This document shows positions 8,762 through 15,909 of a stretch of DNA of 19,181 nt, piece after piece. This DNA comes from Burkholderia sp. (lineage in GTDB: Bacteria > Pseudomonadota > Gammaproteobacteria > Burkholderiales > Burkholderiaceae). The number at the start of each line of letters is the position of its first letter. Position 1 is the stretch's first letter. Position numbers and translations under genes: made by a program. The notes under the pieces are model-generated. The model saw only the letters and a program-made list of their open reading frames with translations. It did not search any database and was not told the origin of the DNA. The stretch covers positions 1 through 19,181 of the forward strand of contig NZ_JAHACR010000048.1 in assembly GCF_018375725.1 (NCBI RefSeq), in the 5' to 3' direction.

Positions 8762-8857
8762 ATGCAAAGGCACATTCGGATCGACTATCTGAAGCCGTCG
8801 CCGCGCGCAGCCAGCCCCGCGGCGGAACGGCATGCGCGCCGCGCGCGATCGTGCTGA
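8762..8857 (+). CDS. Possible 31-residue leader peptide or small protein
   Basis: An ATG at 8762 is preceded by AAGGA (8750-8754) with a 7-nt spacer, the best ribosome binding site in this gap. The frame encodes 31 residues, starting MQRHIRIDYLKPSP and ending RRARSC, with seven arginines. It lies about 20 nt after the possible transcription start and upstream of the stem-loop at 8888-8916. I do not recognise the peptide. It could be a translated leader controlling the large oxidoreductase gene, a free small basic protein, or chance, since short open frames are common in GC-rich DNA. Confidence 0.25.
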   Translation: MQRHIRIDYLKPSPRAASPAAERHARRARSC

Positions 8858-8887
8858 TGGTCCCGAGTGCCGCCAGGCAGCGTCGAT

Positions 8888-8916
8888 CCGGAGTTGCGCT
8901 TGCGCGCCTGCTCCGG
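8888..8916 (+). other. Stem-loop in the oxidoreductase leader
   Basis: CCGGAG (8888-8893) pairs with CTCCGG (8911-8916). A smaller GCGC-TT-GCGC hairpin can form inside. It is not followed by a T-run. Confidence 0.3.
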
Positions 8917-9036
8917 CCCCACGCAGGTTAGTCTCCCGCCTGGTAACAGAAAGAACAGATTTCCCCAAGATTGCGCCTACGCGCATGGCCGCCGCCCCGC
9001 CCGGTGCAGTCGGCCCCGCCCCCGAGTCGTCCGAAC

Positions 9037-12000
9037 ATGAACGCACCACAAGTTTTCGATCCGCATGGCGCGGCAGCTGTTGTCGCCGCCGATCCCGCGC
9101 CCCGTCTGCGTGAGATTCCGTACAACTACACCTCGTTCTCGGATCGCGAGATCGTGATCCGCCTGCTGGGCGAGGAAGCCTGGGCCGTGCTCGACGAACT
9201 GCGGGCCGAGCGCCGTACCGGCCGCTCGGCCCGGATGCTGTACGAGGTGCTGGGCGACATCTGGGTCGTGCGCCGCAATCCGTATCTGCAGGACGACCTG
9301 CTCGACAATCCGAAGCGCCGCGCGTTGCTGATCGAGGCGCTGAACCACCGTCTGACGGAGATCGAGAAGCGCCGCAGCGCCGATTTGTCCGAGCATCAGG
9401 GCGACGCGGCCCGCGAGCGCGCCGCGCGCGTGCAGATGCTCGTCGCCGCCGCGCAGCGCGCGGTCGACGAATTCGCGGACGAGTTCGACAAGATGGCCGA
9501 ACTGCGCCGCCGCGCGACCAAGGCGCTCGGCCGCTGCACGCAGAAGGACAACATCCGGTTCGACGGCCTGTCGCGCGTATCGCATGTGACCGACGCCACC
9601 GACTGGCGCGTCGAATATCCGTTCGTCGTGCTGACGCCGGATACCGAAGCCGAAATCGCCGGCATCGTGAAGGCGTGTTTCGAGCTCGGCCTGACGGTGA
9701 TTCCGCGCGGCGGCGGCACCGGTTATACGGGGGGCGCGGTGCCGCTCACGCCGTTTTCGGCCGTTATCAATACCGAAAAACTCGAACAGCTCGGCGCGGT
9801 CGAGCTGACCGAACTGCCGGGCGTCGCGCACAAGGTGCCGACGATTTTTTCCGGCGCGGGCGTCGTCACGCGCCGCGTGACCGAAGCGGCCGAAGCGGCC
9901 GGCTACGTGTTCGCGGTCGATCCGACCTCGCTCGACGCGTCGTGCATCGGCGGCAACGTCGCGATGAACGCGGGCGGCAAGAAGGCCGTGCTGTGGGGCA
10001 CCGCACTCGATAACCTGGCGTGGTGGCGCATGGTCGATCCGGACGGCAACTGGCTCGAAGTCACGCGTCTGGAGCACAACCAGGGCAAGATCCACGACAT
10101 CCCGGTCGCGCGCTTCGAACTGAAATGGTTCGACGGCGCCCATGCGCCGGGCGAGAAACTGCTGCGTGCCGAGACGCTCGAGATCGAGGGCCGCCGCTTC
10201 CGCAAGGAAGGCCTCGGCAAGGACGTCACCGACAAGTTCCTCGCCGGCCTGCCGGGCGTGCAGAAGGAGGGCTGCGATGGGCTCATCACGTCCGCGCGCT
10301 GGGTGCTGCACAAGATGCCCGCGCATACGCGTACCGTCTGCCTCGAATTCTTCGGCCAGGCGCGCGAGGCGATCCCGAGCATCGTCGAGATCAAGGATTA
10401 CCTGTTCGAAACGTCGAAGCAGGGCGGCGCGATCCTCGCCGGCCTCGAGCACCTCGACGAGCGCTATCTGCGTGCGGTCGGCTACGCGACCAAGAGCAAG
10501 CGCAATGCGTTCCCGAAGATGGTGCTGATCGGCGACATCGTCGGCGACGACGCCGATGCGGTCGCGCACGCGACGTCCGAAGTCGTGCGCATGGCGAACG
10601 GCAAGAGCGGCGAGGGCTTCGTCGCGGTCAGCGCGGAAGCGCGCAAGCGCTTCTGGCTCGACCGCAGCCGCACCGCCGCGATCGCGAAACACACCAACGC
10701 GTTCAAGATCAACGAGGACGTCGTCATCCCGCTGAACCGGATGGGCGAGTACACCGACGGCATCGAGCGGATCAACATCGAGCTGTCGCTGAAGAACAAG
10801 CTGCAACTCGTCGACGCGCTCGAAGCGTTCTTCAAGACCGGCAACCTGCCGCTCGGCAAGACCGACGACGCGAGCGAGATCCCGAGCGCGGAACTGCTGG
10901 AAGACCGCGTGCAGCAGGCGCTCGACCTGCTCAAGCGCGTGCGTGCGCGCTGGGAATTCGTGCGCGACCGGCTCGACATGCCGTTGCGCGAGGCGCAGCA
11001 CTATCTCGTGCAGCTCGGCTACGAAGGGCTTGCCGAGAAGTTCGCGGATCGTGTCGACGCGCAGCCGGGCGCGACCGTGTTCCACATCGCGCAGGACCGC
11101 ACCGTGCGCATCTCGTGGAAGCAGGAGATCCGCGCGGAACTGCGCGCGATCTTCAACGGCGGCGCCTTCAAGCCGATCCTCGACGAAGCGCAGGCGATCC
11201 ACAAGCAGGTGCTGCGCGGCCGCGTGTTCGTCGCGCTGCACATGCACGCGGGCGACGGCAACGTCCATACGAACATCCCGGTCAACTCCGACAACTACGA
11301 GATGCTGCAGGACGCGCACGCGGCGGTCGCGCGCATCATGACGCTCGCGCGTTCGCTCGACGGCGTGATTTCCGGCGAGCACGGCATCGGCATCACGAAG
11401 CTCGAGTTCCTGACCGACGACGAGATCGCCGAATTCCGCGCGTACAAGCAGCGCGTCGATCCGAACGGCCGTTTCAACAAGGGCAAGCTGCTCGACGGCG
11501 CCGACCTGCGCAACGCGTACACGCCGAGCTTCGGCCTGATGGGCTACGAGTCGCTGATCATGCAGCAGTCCGACATCGGCGCGATCGCCGATTCGGTGAA
11601 GGACTGCCTGCGCTGCGGCAAGTGCAAGCCGGTGTGCGCGACGCACGTGCCGCGCGCGAACCTGCTGTACAGCCCGCGCAACAAGATCCTCGCGACGTCG
11701 CTGCTGATCGAGGCGTTCCTGTACGAGGAGCAGACGCGCCGCGGCGTATCGATCAAGCACTGGGACGAGTTCAACGACGTGGCCGACCATTGCACGGTCT
11801 GCCACAAGTGCGCGACGCCGTGCCCGGTGAAGATCGACTTCGGCGACGTGACGATGAACATGCGCAACCTGCTGCGCAAGATGGGCAAGAAGAAGTTCAA
11901 TCCCGGCAGCGCGGCGGGCATGTTCTTCCTGAACGCGACGAACCCGCAGACGATCAACGCCGCGCGCAGCGTGATGATGGGCGTCGGCTACAAGGTGCAG

Positions 12001-13047
12001 CGCTTCGCCAACGACATGCTGAAGAAGGCCGTGACGAAGCAGACGCAGCATCCGCCGGCGACGACCGGCAAGCCGCCCGTCGTCGAGCAGGTGATCCACT
12101 TCGTCAACAAGAAGATGCCGGGCAACCTGCCGAAGAAGACCGCGCGCGCGCTGCTCGACATCGAGGACAACAAGATCGTGCCGATCATCCGCAACCCGAA
12201 GTCGACGACCGTCGATTCGGAGGCGGTGTTCTACTTCCCGGGCTGCGGCTCCGAGCGCCTGTTCTCGCAGGTCGGACTGGCGACGCAGGCGATGCTGTGG
12301 GAGGCCGGCGTGCAGACCGTGTTGCCGCCGGGCTACCTGTGCTGCGGCTATCCGCAGCGCGGCGCCGGCCAGTTCGACAAGGCCGAGCAGATCGTCACCG
12401 ACAACCGGGTGCTGTTCCACCGTGTCGCGAACACGCTGAACTACCTCGACATCAAGACGGTGGTCGTGTCGTGCGGCACGTGCTACGACCAGCTCGCCGG
12501 CTATGAATTCGACAAGATCTTCCCGGGCTGCCGGATCATCGACATCCACGAGTTCCTGCTCGAGAAGGGCATGAAACTCGACGGCGTGAAGGGCACGCGC
12601 TACATGTATCACGACCCGTGCCACACGCCGATCAAGACGATGGATCCGGTCAAGCTCGTCAACGAGCTGATGGGCGCCGAGAAGGACGGCTACCGGATCG
12701 AGAAGAACGAGCGTTGCTGCGGCGAGTCGGGCACGCTCGCCGTCACGCGCCCGGACATTTCGACGCAGGTGCGCTTCCGCAAGGAAGAGGAAATCCGCAA
12801 GGGCGCGGCGAAGCTGCGCAGCATTCCGGTCGTCGCGGGCGACGCGCCGAACGCCGGCGCGGAGGACGTGAAGATCCTGACGAGCTGCCCGTCGTGCCTG
12901 CAGGGCCTGTCGCGCTACAACGAGGATGCGAACATCGAGGCGGACTACATCGTCGTCGAGATCGCGCGCCAGGTGCTCGGCGAAAACTGGATGGCCGATT
13001 ATGTCGCACGTGCAAACAATGGCGGGATCGAGCGCGTGCTGGTCTAA
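9037..13047 (+). CDS. FAD/Fe-S oxidoreductase with N-terminal DUF3683: fused GlcD-like and GlcF-like 2-hydroxyacid dehydrogenase
   Basis: The 1336-residue protein reads in order as follows. Residues 1 to about 190 are an uncharacterised DUF3683-type region. A PCMH-type FAD domain holds PRGGGTGYTGG at about 224-234. An FAD-oxidase C-terminal domain holds HMHAGDGNVH (735-744, metal/substrate histidines) and SGEHGIG (779-785). Two 4Fe-4S clusters follow (Cys857/860/863/867 and Cys919/922/925/929). Two CCG domains of the GlcF/HdrB type end the protein (GCG near 1069 with CCGYP at 1102; DPCH near 1193 with CCGESG at 1227), then SCPSC at 1283. By family it oxidises a D-2-hydroxyacid such as D-lactate, glycolate or D-2-hydroxyglutarate and passes electrons through the clusters, probably to quinone. 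The substrate is unknown. Start 9037 is chosen over a TTG at 8971. It heads the run that includes ubiE. Confidence 0.9.
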   Translation: MNAPQVFDPHGAAAVVAADPAPRLREIPYNYTSFSDREIVIRLLGEEAWAVLDELRAERRTGRSARMLYEVLGDIWVVRRNPYLQDDLLDNPKRRALLIEALNHRLTEIEKRRSADLSEHQGDAARERAARVQMLVAAAQRAVDEFADEFDKMAELRRRATKALGRCTQKDNIRFDGLSRVSHVTDATDWRVEYPFVVLTPDTEAEIAGIVKACFELGLTVIPRGGGTGYTGGAVPLTPFSAVINTEKLEQLGAVELTELPGVAHKVPTIFSGAGVVTRRVTEAAEAAGYVFAVDPTSLDASCIGGNVAMNAGGKKAVLWGTALDNLAWWRMVDPDGNWLEVTRLEHNQGKIHDIPVARFELKWFDGAHAPGEKLLRAETLEIEGRRFRKEGLGKDVTDKFLAGLPGVQKEGCDGLITSARWVLHKMPAHTRTVCLEFFGQAREAIPSIVEIKDYLFETSKQGGAILAGLEHLDERYLRAVGYATKSKRNAFPKMVLIGDIVGDDADAVAHATSEVVRMANGKSGEGFVAVSAEARKRFWLDRSRTAAIAKHTNAFKINEDVVIPLNRMGEYTDGIERINIELSLKNKLQLVDALEAFFKTGNLPLGKTDDASEIPSAELLEDRVQQALDLLKRVRARWEFVRDRLDMPLREAQHYLVQLGYEGLAEKFADRVDAQPGATVFHIAQDRTVRISWKQEIRAELRAIFNGGAFKPILDEAQAIHKQVLRGRVFVALHMHAGDGNVHTNIPVNSDNYEMLQDAHAAVARIMTLARSLDGVISGEHGIGITKLEFLTDDEIAEFRAYKQRVDPNGRFNKGKLLDGADLRNAYTPSFGLMGYESLIMQQSDIGAIADSVKDCLRCGKCKPVCATHVPRANLLYSPRNKILATSLLIEAFLYEEQTRRGVSIKHWDEFNDVADHCTVCHKCATPCPVKIDFGDVTMNMRNLLRKMGKKKFNPGSAAGMFFLNATNPQTINAARSVMMGVGYKVQRFANDMLKKAVTKQTQHPPATTGKPPVVEQVIHFVNKKMPGNLPKKTARALLDIEDNKIVPIIRNPKSTTVDSEAVFYFPGCGSERLFSQVGLATQAMLWEAGVQTVLPPGYLCCGYPQRGAGQFDKAEQIVTDNRVLFHRVANTLNYLDIKTVVVSCGTCYDQLAGYEFDKIFPGCRIIDIHEFLLEKGMKLDGVKGTRYMYHDPCHTPIKTMDPVKLVNELMGAEKDGYRIEKNERCCGESGTLAVTRPDISTQVRFRKEEEIRKGAAKLRSIPVVAGDAPNAGAEDVKILTSCPSCLQGLSRYNEDANIEADYIVVEIARQVLGENWMADYVARANNGGIERVLV

Positions 13048-13079
13048 TGCGGGCTTGACCGCCCGACTGGGGAGCGACG

Positions 13080-13523
13080 ATGGAATGCGTGTTTTGCCGT
13101 GAAGACGGCGGCGAGGTGCTCTGGCGGGACGATGCGCTGCGCGTCGTCCTCGCGACGGGCGAGGCCGATTACCCGGGCTTTTGCCGGGTGATCTGGCACG
13201 CGCACGTCGCCGAGTTTTCCGATCTCGCCGACGCCGACCGCGCATACCTGATGGATGTCGTCTGCGCAGTCGAGCGCGCGGTGCGGCGCGTGATGCAGCC
13301 GAACAAGGTGAATCTCGCGAGTCTCGGCAATGTGGTGCCGCACGTGCACTGGCACGTGATCCCGCGCTTCTCGAACGACGCGCATTTCCCGCAACCCGTC
13401 TGGGCGCCGCGGCAGCGCAGCGTGTCCGAGGCGCTGCTGCGCTCGCGCGCCGCGCAGGCCACGCTGTTGCACAATGCGGTCCGTGATGAAATTCAACACA
13501 TGATTGATACGAGGCAGCCATGA
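13080..13523 (+). CDS. HIT family protein (histidine triad nucleotide hydrolase)
   Basis: The 147-residue product carries the histidine triad in VPHVHWHVIPRF (His88, His90, His92) and the N-terminal CVFC pair (Cys3, Cys6) found in many bacterial HIT proteins. HIT enzymes cleave nucleoside phosphoramidates or dinucleotide polyphosphates through a histidine intermediate. The substrate here cannot be told. GGAG at 13071-13074 lies 5 nt before ATG 13080, and the gene begins 32 nt after the oxidoreductase stop. Its stop overlaps the start of the DUF971 gene as ATGA, so the two are translationally coupled. Confidence 0.92.
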   Translation: MECVFCREDGGEVLWRDDALRVVLATGEADYPGFCRVIWHAHVAEFSDLADADRAYLMDVVCAVERAVRRVMQPNKVNLASLGNVVPHVHWHVIPRFSNDAHFPQPVWAPRQRSVSEALLRSRAAQATLLHNAVRDEIQHMIDTRQP

Positions 13524-13933
13524 GCGGTTTGACTTCCACGACCCCGATTCCGTCGGGCGTTGTCGTGCACGCGGTATCGCGCGTGCTGGAATTGCAGTAT
13601 CCGAACGGCGAGAACTACCGGATCCCGTTCGAGCTGATGCGCGTCTTTTCGCCGTCGGCCGAAGTGCGCGGCCACCGGCCGGAGCAGGAAACGCTGCAGA
13701 CCGGCAAGCGCGAAGTGACGATCACCGCGCTCGAAGGCGTCGGCAACTACGCATTGCAGCCGACGTTCTCCGACGGTCATTCGACCGGCATCTATTCGTG
13801 GGACTTCCTGTACGAGATGGCGACCCATCAGGACGATCTCTGGCGCGAATATTTCGACAAACTGAAGGCGGCGGGCGCCGATCGCGACGCCCCGATGCCG
13901 GCGGCGAGCGCGTCGCACGGCCACTGCCATTGA
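13520..13933 (+). CDS. DUF971 protein (gamma-butyrobetaine hydroxylase-like N-terminal domain), zinc cysteines replaced
   Basis: The 137-residue protein is a stand-alone copy of the domain that sits at the N-terminus of gamma-butyrobetaine hydroxylase. Marks are LELQYPNGENYRIPFELMR, GHRPEQETLQTGKREVTI, and YSWDFLYEM near the end of the domain. In the family the segment after the arginine usually reads CxCxxC and binds zinc. Here the same place reads RVFSPSAEV, so those cysteines are absent. Instead the extreme C-terminus is SHGHCH, a possible alternative metal site. No oxygenase domain follows. The start overlaps the HIT stop by 4 nt, and ubiE follows after 51 nt. The function is not known; location suggests a link to quinone or redox metabolism. 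Confidence 0.88.
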   Translation: MSGLTSTTPIPSGVVVHAVSRVLELQYPNGENYRIPFELMRVFSPSAEVRGHRPEQETLQTGKREVTITALEGVGNYALQPTFSDGHSTGIYSWDFLYEMATHQDDLWREYFDKLKAAGADRDAPMPAASASHGHCH

Positions 13934-13935
13934 AC

Positions 13936-13960
13936 GACGGCGCCGGATCGCGGCGCCGTC
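13936..13960 (+). other. Intra-operon stem-loop before ubiE
   Basis: GACGGCGCCG (13936-13945) and CGGCGCCGTC (13951-13960) form a perfect 10-bp stem with a GATCG loop, starting 2 nt after the DUF971 stop. Only TT follows, so strong termination is unlikely. It may set transcript stability or partial termination. Confidence 0.5.
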
Positions 13961-13984
13961 TTGCCATATACAAGGATCAACGCG

Positions 13985-14716
13985 ATGAGCAAAACCCACT
14001 TCGGCTTCGAGTCCGTCGAGGAAAACGAAAAAGCGAAAAAAGTGGCGGGTGTGTTCCATTCGGTCGCGAGCAACTACGATCTGATGAATGACCTGATGTC
14101 GGCGGGCATGCACCGCGCATGGAAGGCGTTCACGATCGCGCAGGCGAACGTGCGCCCCGGCTTCAAGGTGCTCGACATCGCGGCCGGCACCGGCGACCTG
14201 ACCAAGTCGTTTGCGAAGGCGGCCGGGCCGACGGGCGAGGTCTGGCACACGGACATCAACGAATCGATGCTGCGCGTCGGCCGCGACCGGCTGCTCGACA
14301 AGGGCATCGTGACGCCGTCGCTGCTGTGCGACGCGGAGAAAATTCCCTTTCCGGACAATTACTTCGACCTGGCGACGGTCGCGTTCGGGCTGCGCAACAT
14401 GACGCACAAGGAGGCCGCGCTCGCCGAGATGCGCCGCGTCGTGAAGCCGGGCGGCCGCGTGATGGTGCTGGAGTTTTCGAAAGTCTGGGAACCGCTGAAA
14501 AAAGCGTACGATTTGTATTCTTTCAAAGTATTACCGTGGCTGGGCGACCGGTTCGCGAAAGATGCGGACAGTTACCGGTATCTTGCTGAATCTATCCGCA
14601 TGCATCCGGATCAGGAGACGTTGAAGGCGATGATGGAACAAGCGGGCCTCGAAGCTGTCAAATATTACAATTTGTCAGGTGGCGTGGTAGCTTTACACCT
14701 CGGAACCAAGTATTGA
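13985..14716 (+). CDS. ubiE: Ubiquinone/menaquinone biosynthesis C-methyltransferase UbiE
   Basis: The 243-residue SAM enzyme adds the C2 methyl group (DDMQ stage) in ubiquinone synthesis. Both UbiE signatures are present: YDLMNDLMSAGMHRAW (31-46) and RRVVKPGGRVMVLEFSK further on. The SAM-binding glycine motif is VLDIAAGTGDLT (62-73). Length and end (GGVVALHLGTKY) match the family. Start 13985 is fixed by AAGGA at 13972-13976 with an 8-nt spacer; an upstream in-frame ATG would overlap the stem-loop. The gene is separated from ubiJ and ubiB by a Tim44-domain gene and a terminator. Burkholderia respires with ubiquinone, so the menaquinone activity is probably not used. Confidence 0.97.
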   Translation: MSKTHFGFESVEENEKAKKVAGVFHSVASNYDLMNDLMSAGMHRAWKAFTIAQANVRPGFKVLDIAAGTGDLTKSFAKAAGPTGEVWHTDINESMLRVGRDRLLDKGIVTPSLLCDAEKIPFPDNYFDLATVAFGLRNMTHKEAALAEMRRVVKPGGRVMVLEFSKVWEPLKKAYDLYSFKVLPWLGDRFAKDADSYRYLAESIRMHPDQETLKAMMEQAGLEAVKYYNLSGGVVALHLGTKY

Positions 14717-14747
14717 CGGGTTCTTCCCATACATTTGCTTTACATCT

Positions 14748-14751
14748 GGAG
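14748..14751 (+). promoter_or_regulatory. Ribosome binding site that decides the Tim44-domain gene start
   Basis: GGAG lies 6 nt before ATG 14758. It overlaps the ribosome-binding window needed by the alternatives at 14713 (TTG) and 14752 (ATG), so 14758 is preferred. Confidence 0.55.
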
Positions 14752-14757
14752 ATGCTG

Positions 14758-15774
14758 ATGTCCCAATCGCGTTCGTTGTTCAACCGTAGCAAGCCGTCGA
14801 AGCCGTGGGCCCGACGGCTCGGCACGCTGCTGATGGTCGGCCTGCTGACGGCCGGCACGTTCGCCTCGCTCGACGCCGAAGCCCGGCGGATGGGCGGTGG
14901 GCGCAGCATCGGCCGTCAATCCTCGACCGTCACGCAGCGGCAGGCGACGCCGCCTGCGCAGCAGCCGATGCAGCAGGCGGCGCCGTCGCAGGCGCAGCGC
15001 ATGCAGCCGAATGCGCCGCAGCCTGCGCCGGCTGCACCGAACCGCTCGCGCTGGCTCGGCCCGATCGCCGGTCTGGCGGCCGGTCTCGGCATCGCGGCGC
15101 TGCTGTCGCACTTCGGCCTCGGCGAAGCGTTCGCCGGCATGATGTCGAACATCATCGTGATCGCGCTGCTCGCGATGATCGGCATCTGGCTGATCCGCAA
15201 GTTCATGAGCCGGCGCCGTTCGGATGAGCCGGCGTACTCGTCGGGCAACCCGGCGTCGTCGTCGGGCAGCTACACGCAAAGCCCGTCGTCGTTCCAGTCC
15301 GGCAGCGGCAGCAACTATGCGAACGAAGCGCAGAGCGTGTTCGGCGGCGGCGCACCGGCTGTTGCGGCCGGCATGGCAGGCGCGGCCGCGCCGCTCGCCG
15401 TGCCGCCGGGTTTCGACACCGAAGCGTTCCTGCGCAGCGCCAAGGTCAATTTCGTGCGTCTGCAGGCCGCGTGGGATCAGGGCAACATCGCCGACATTCG
15501 TGAGTTCACGACGCCCGAAATGTACGCCGAGATCAAGATCGACCTCGATTCGCGGGGCAACGAGGCGAACCAGACCGATGTCGTGCAGCTCGACGCGGAA
15601 TTGCTCGCGCTTGAGGATCGCGGCATCGAGCAGACGGCGAGCGTGCGTTTCCACGGCCTGATCCGTGAGGCGGCGAATGCGCCGGCTGCACCGTTCGACG
15701 AGGTCTGGAACCTGTCGAAGTCCGGCAGCCAGGGCTGGCTGCTCGCGGGCATCCAGCAGCTCAACGCGCACTGA
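14758..15774 (+). CDS. Tim44-like domain membrane protein
   Basis: The 338-residue protein begins with a basic stretch and a hydrophobic segment (about 21-37, LGTLLMVGLLTAGTFASLDA) that looks like a signal peptide or anchor. A Gln/Pro/Ala-rich linker (about 54-95) follows, then two transmembrane segments (about 99-118 and 128-147) and basic MSRRRS. A Ser/Gly-rich linker leads to a Tim44/TimA-type domain (about 215-335, including AFLRSAKVNFVRLQAAWDQG and the tail GWLLAGIQQLNAH). In mitochondria this domain links the import motor to the membrane; in bacteria the role is poorly known, probably as a membrane-bound binding module facing a lipid or protein. It starts 41 nt after ubiE and precedes the terminator at 15863. 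Topology is inferred from hydrophobicity by eye. Confidence 0.85.
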   Translation: MSQSRSLFNRSKPSKPWARRLGTLLMVGLLTAGTFASLDAEARRMGGGRSIGRQSSTVTQRQATPPAQQPMQQAAPSQAQRMQPNAPQPAPAAPNRSRWLGPIAGLAAGLGIAALLSHFGLGEAFAGMMSNIIVIALLAMIGIWLIRKFMSRRRSDEPAYSSGNPASSSGSYTQSPSSFQSGSGSNYANEAQSVFGGGAPAVAAGMAGAAAPLAVPPGFDTEAFLRSAKVNFVRLQAAWDQGNIADIREFTTPEMYAEIKIDLDSRGNEANQTDVVQLDAELLALEDRGIEQTASVRFHGLIREAANAPAAPFDEVWNLSKSGSQGWLLAGIQQLNAH

Positions 15775-15784
15775 GTAGCGCGCC

Positions 15785-15810
15785 CGGGCGGGTGGCGATT
15801 CGACCGCCCG
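15785..15810 (+). other. Imperfect stem-loop after the Tim44-domain gene
   Basis: CGGGCGG(G)T and ACCGCCCG pair with one bulged base, 10 nt after the stop codon. It has no T-run and may be a transcript 3' end structure. Confidence 0.3.
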
Positions 15811-15854
15811 CGCCCGGATGTGCGGTCGGACACGGGCTGCGGCCCAACCGACGT

Positions 15855-15860
15855 TACAAT
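15855..15860 (+). promoter_or_regulatory. Possible -10 element (TACAAT) before ubiJ
   Basis: TACAAT matches the -10 consensus at five of six positions. No good -35 is seen at 16-18 bp. A start near 15867 would fall inside the left arm of the terminator hairpin that follows, so RNA from this promoter would carry only part of the stem. Confidence 0.35.
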
Positions 15861-15862
15861 AG

Positions 15863-15900
15863 AAACCCGCGCGGGCGTCCGCCCGCGCGGGTTTTTCTTT
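15863..15900 (+). terminator. Strong intrinsic terminator directly upstream of ubiJ
   Basis: AAACCCGCGCGGGC (15863-15876) pairs perfectly with GCCCGCGCGGGTTT (15881-15894) over the tetraloop GTCC. The T-rich run TTTTTCTTT ends at 15900. It should stop most transcripts coming from ubiE and the Tim44-domain gene. It ends only 9 nt before the ubiJ ATG, leaving no room for a normal ribosome binding site. Confidence 0.88.
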
Positions 15901-15909
15901 CGAAGCCCG

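Larger units (their letters stand above)
8455..9036. other. 582-nt divergent intergenic region between ilvA and the DUF3683 oxidoreductase gene
   Basis: I find no known gene family here on either strand. It should hold the ilvA-queF promoter. On the minus strand TATCAT (complement of 8496-8501) is a possible -10 without a good -35. It should also hold the plus-strand promoter near 8731. The middle part (8580-8700) contains short imperfect inverted repeats but nothing I can name. Two small open frames (8762-8857 and 8857-8931) and a stem-loop (8888-8916) are described separately. I recognise no known riboswitch. Confidence 0.6.

Noticed and set aside
8448..8792. 114-codon plus-strand frame in the ilvA upstream gap
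   Set aside because: No ribosome binding site, no recognisable domain, and composition like translated GC-rich non-coding DNA.
10020..12506. An 828-codon plus-strand frame inside the oxidoreductase gene
   Set aside because: It is in another frame of a gene with intact FAD, Fe-S and CCG motifs; its own product is Arg-rich and shows no domains.
8977..13539. A 1520-codon open frame on the minus strand opposite the oxidoreductase and HIT genes
   Set aside because: Its product is a low-complexity Arg/Ala/Val/Asp/His-rich translation without recognisable domains, and it mirrors the codon phase of the clearly conserved plus-strand proteins. High third-position GC removes stops from this antisense frame.
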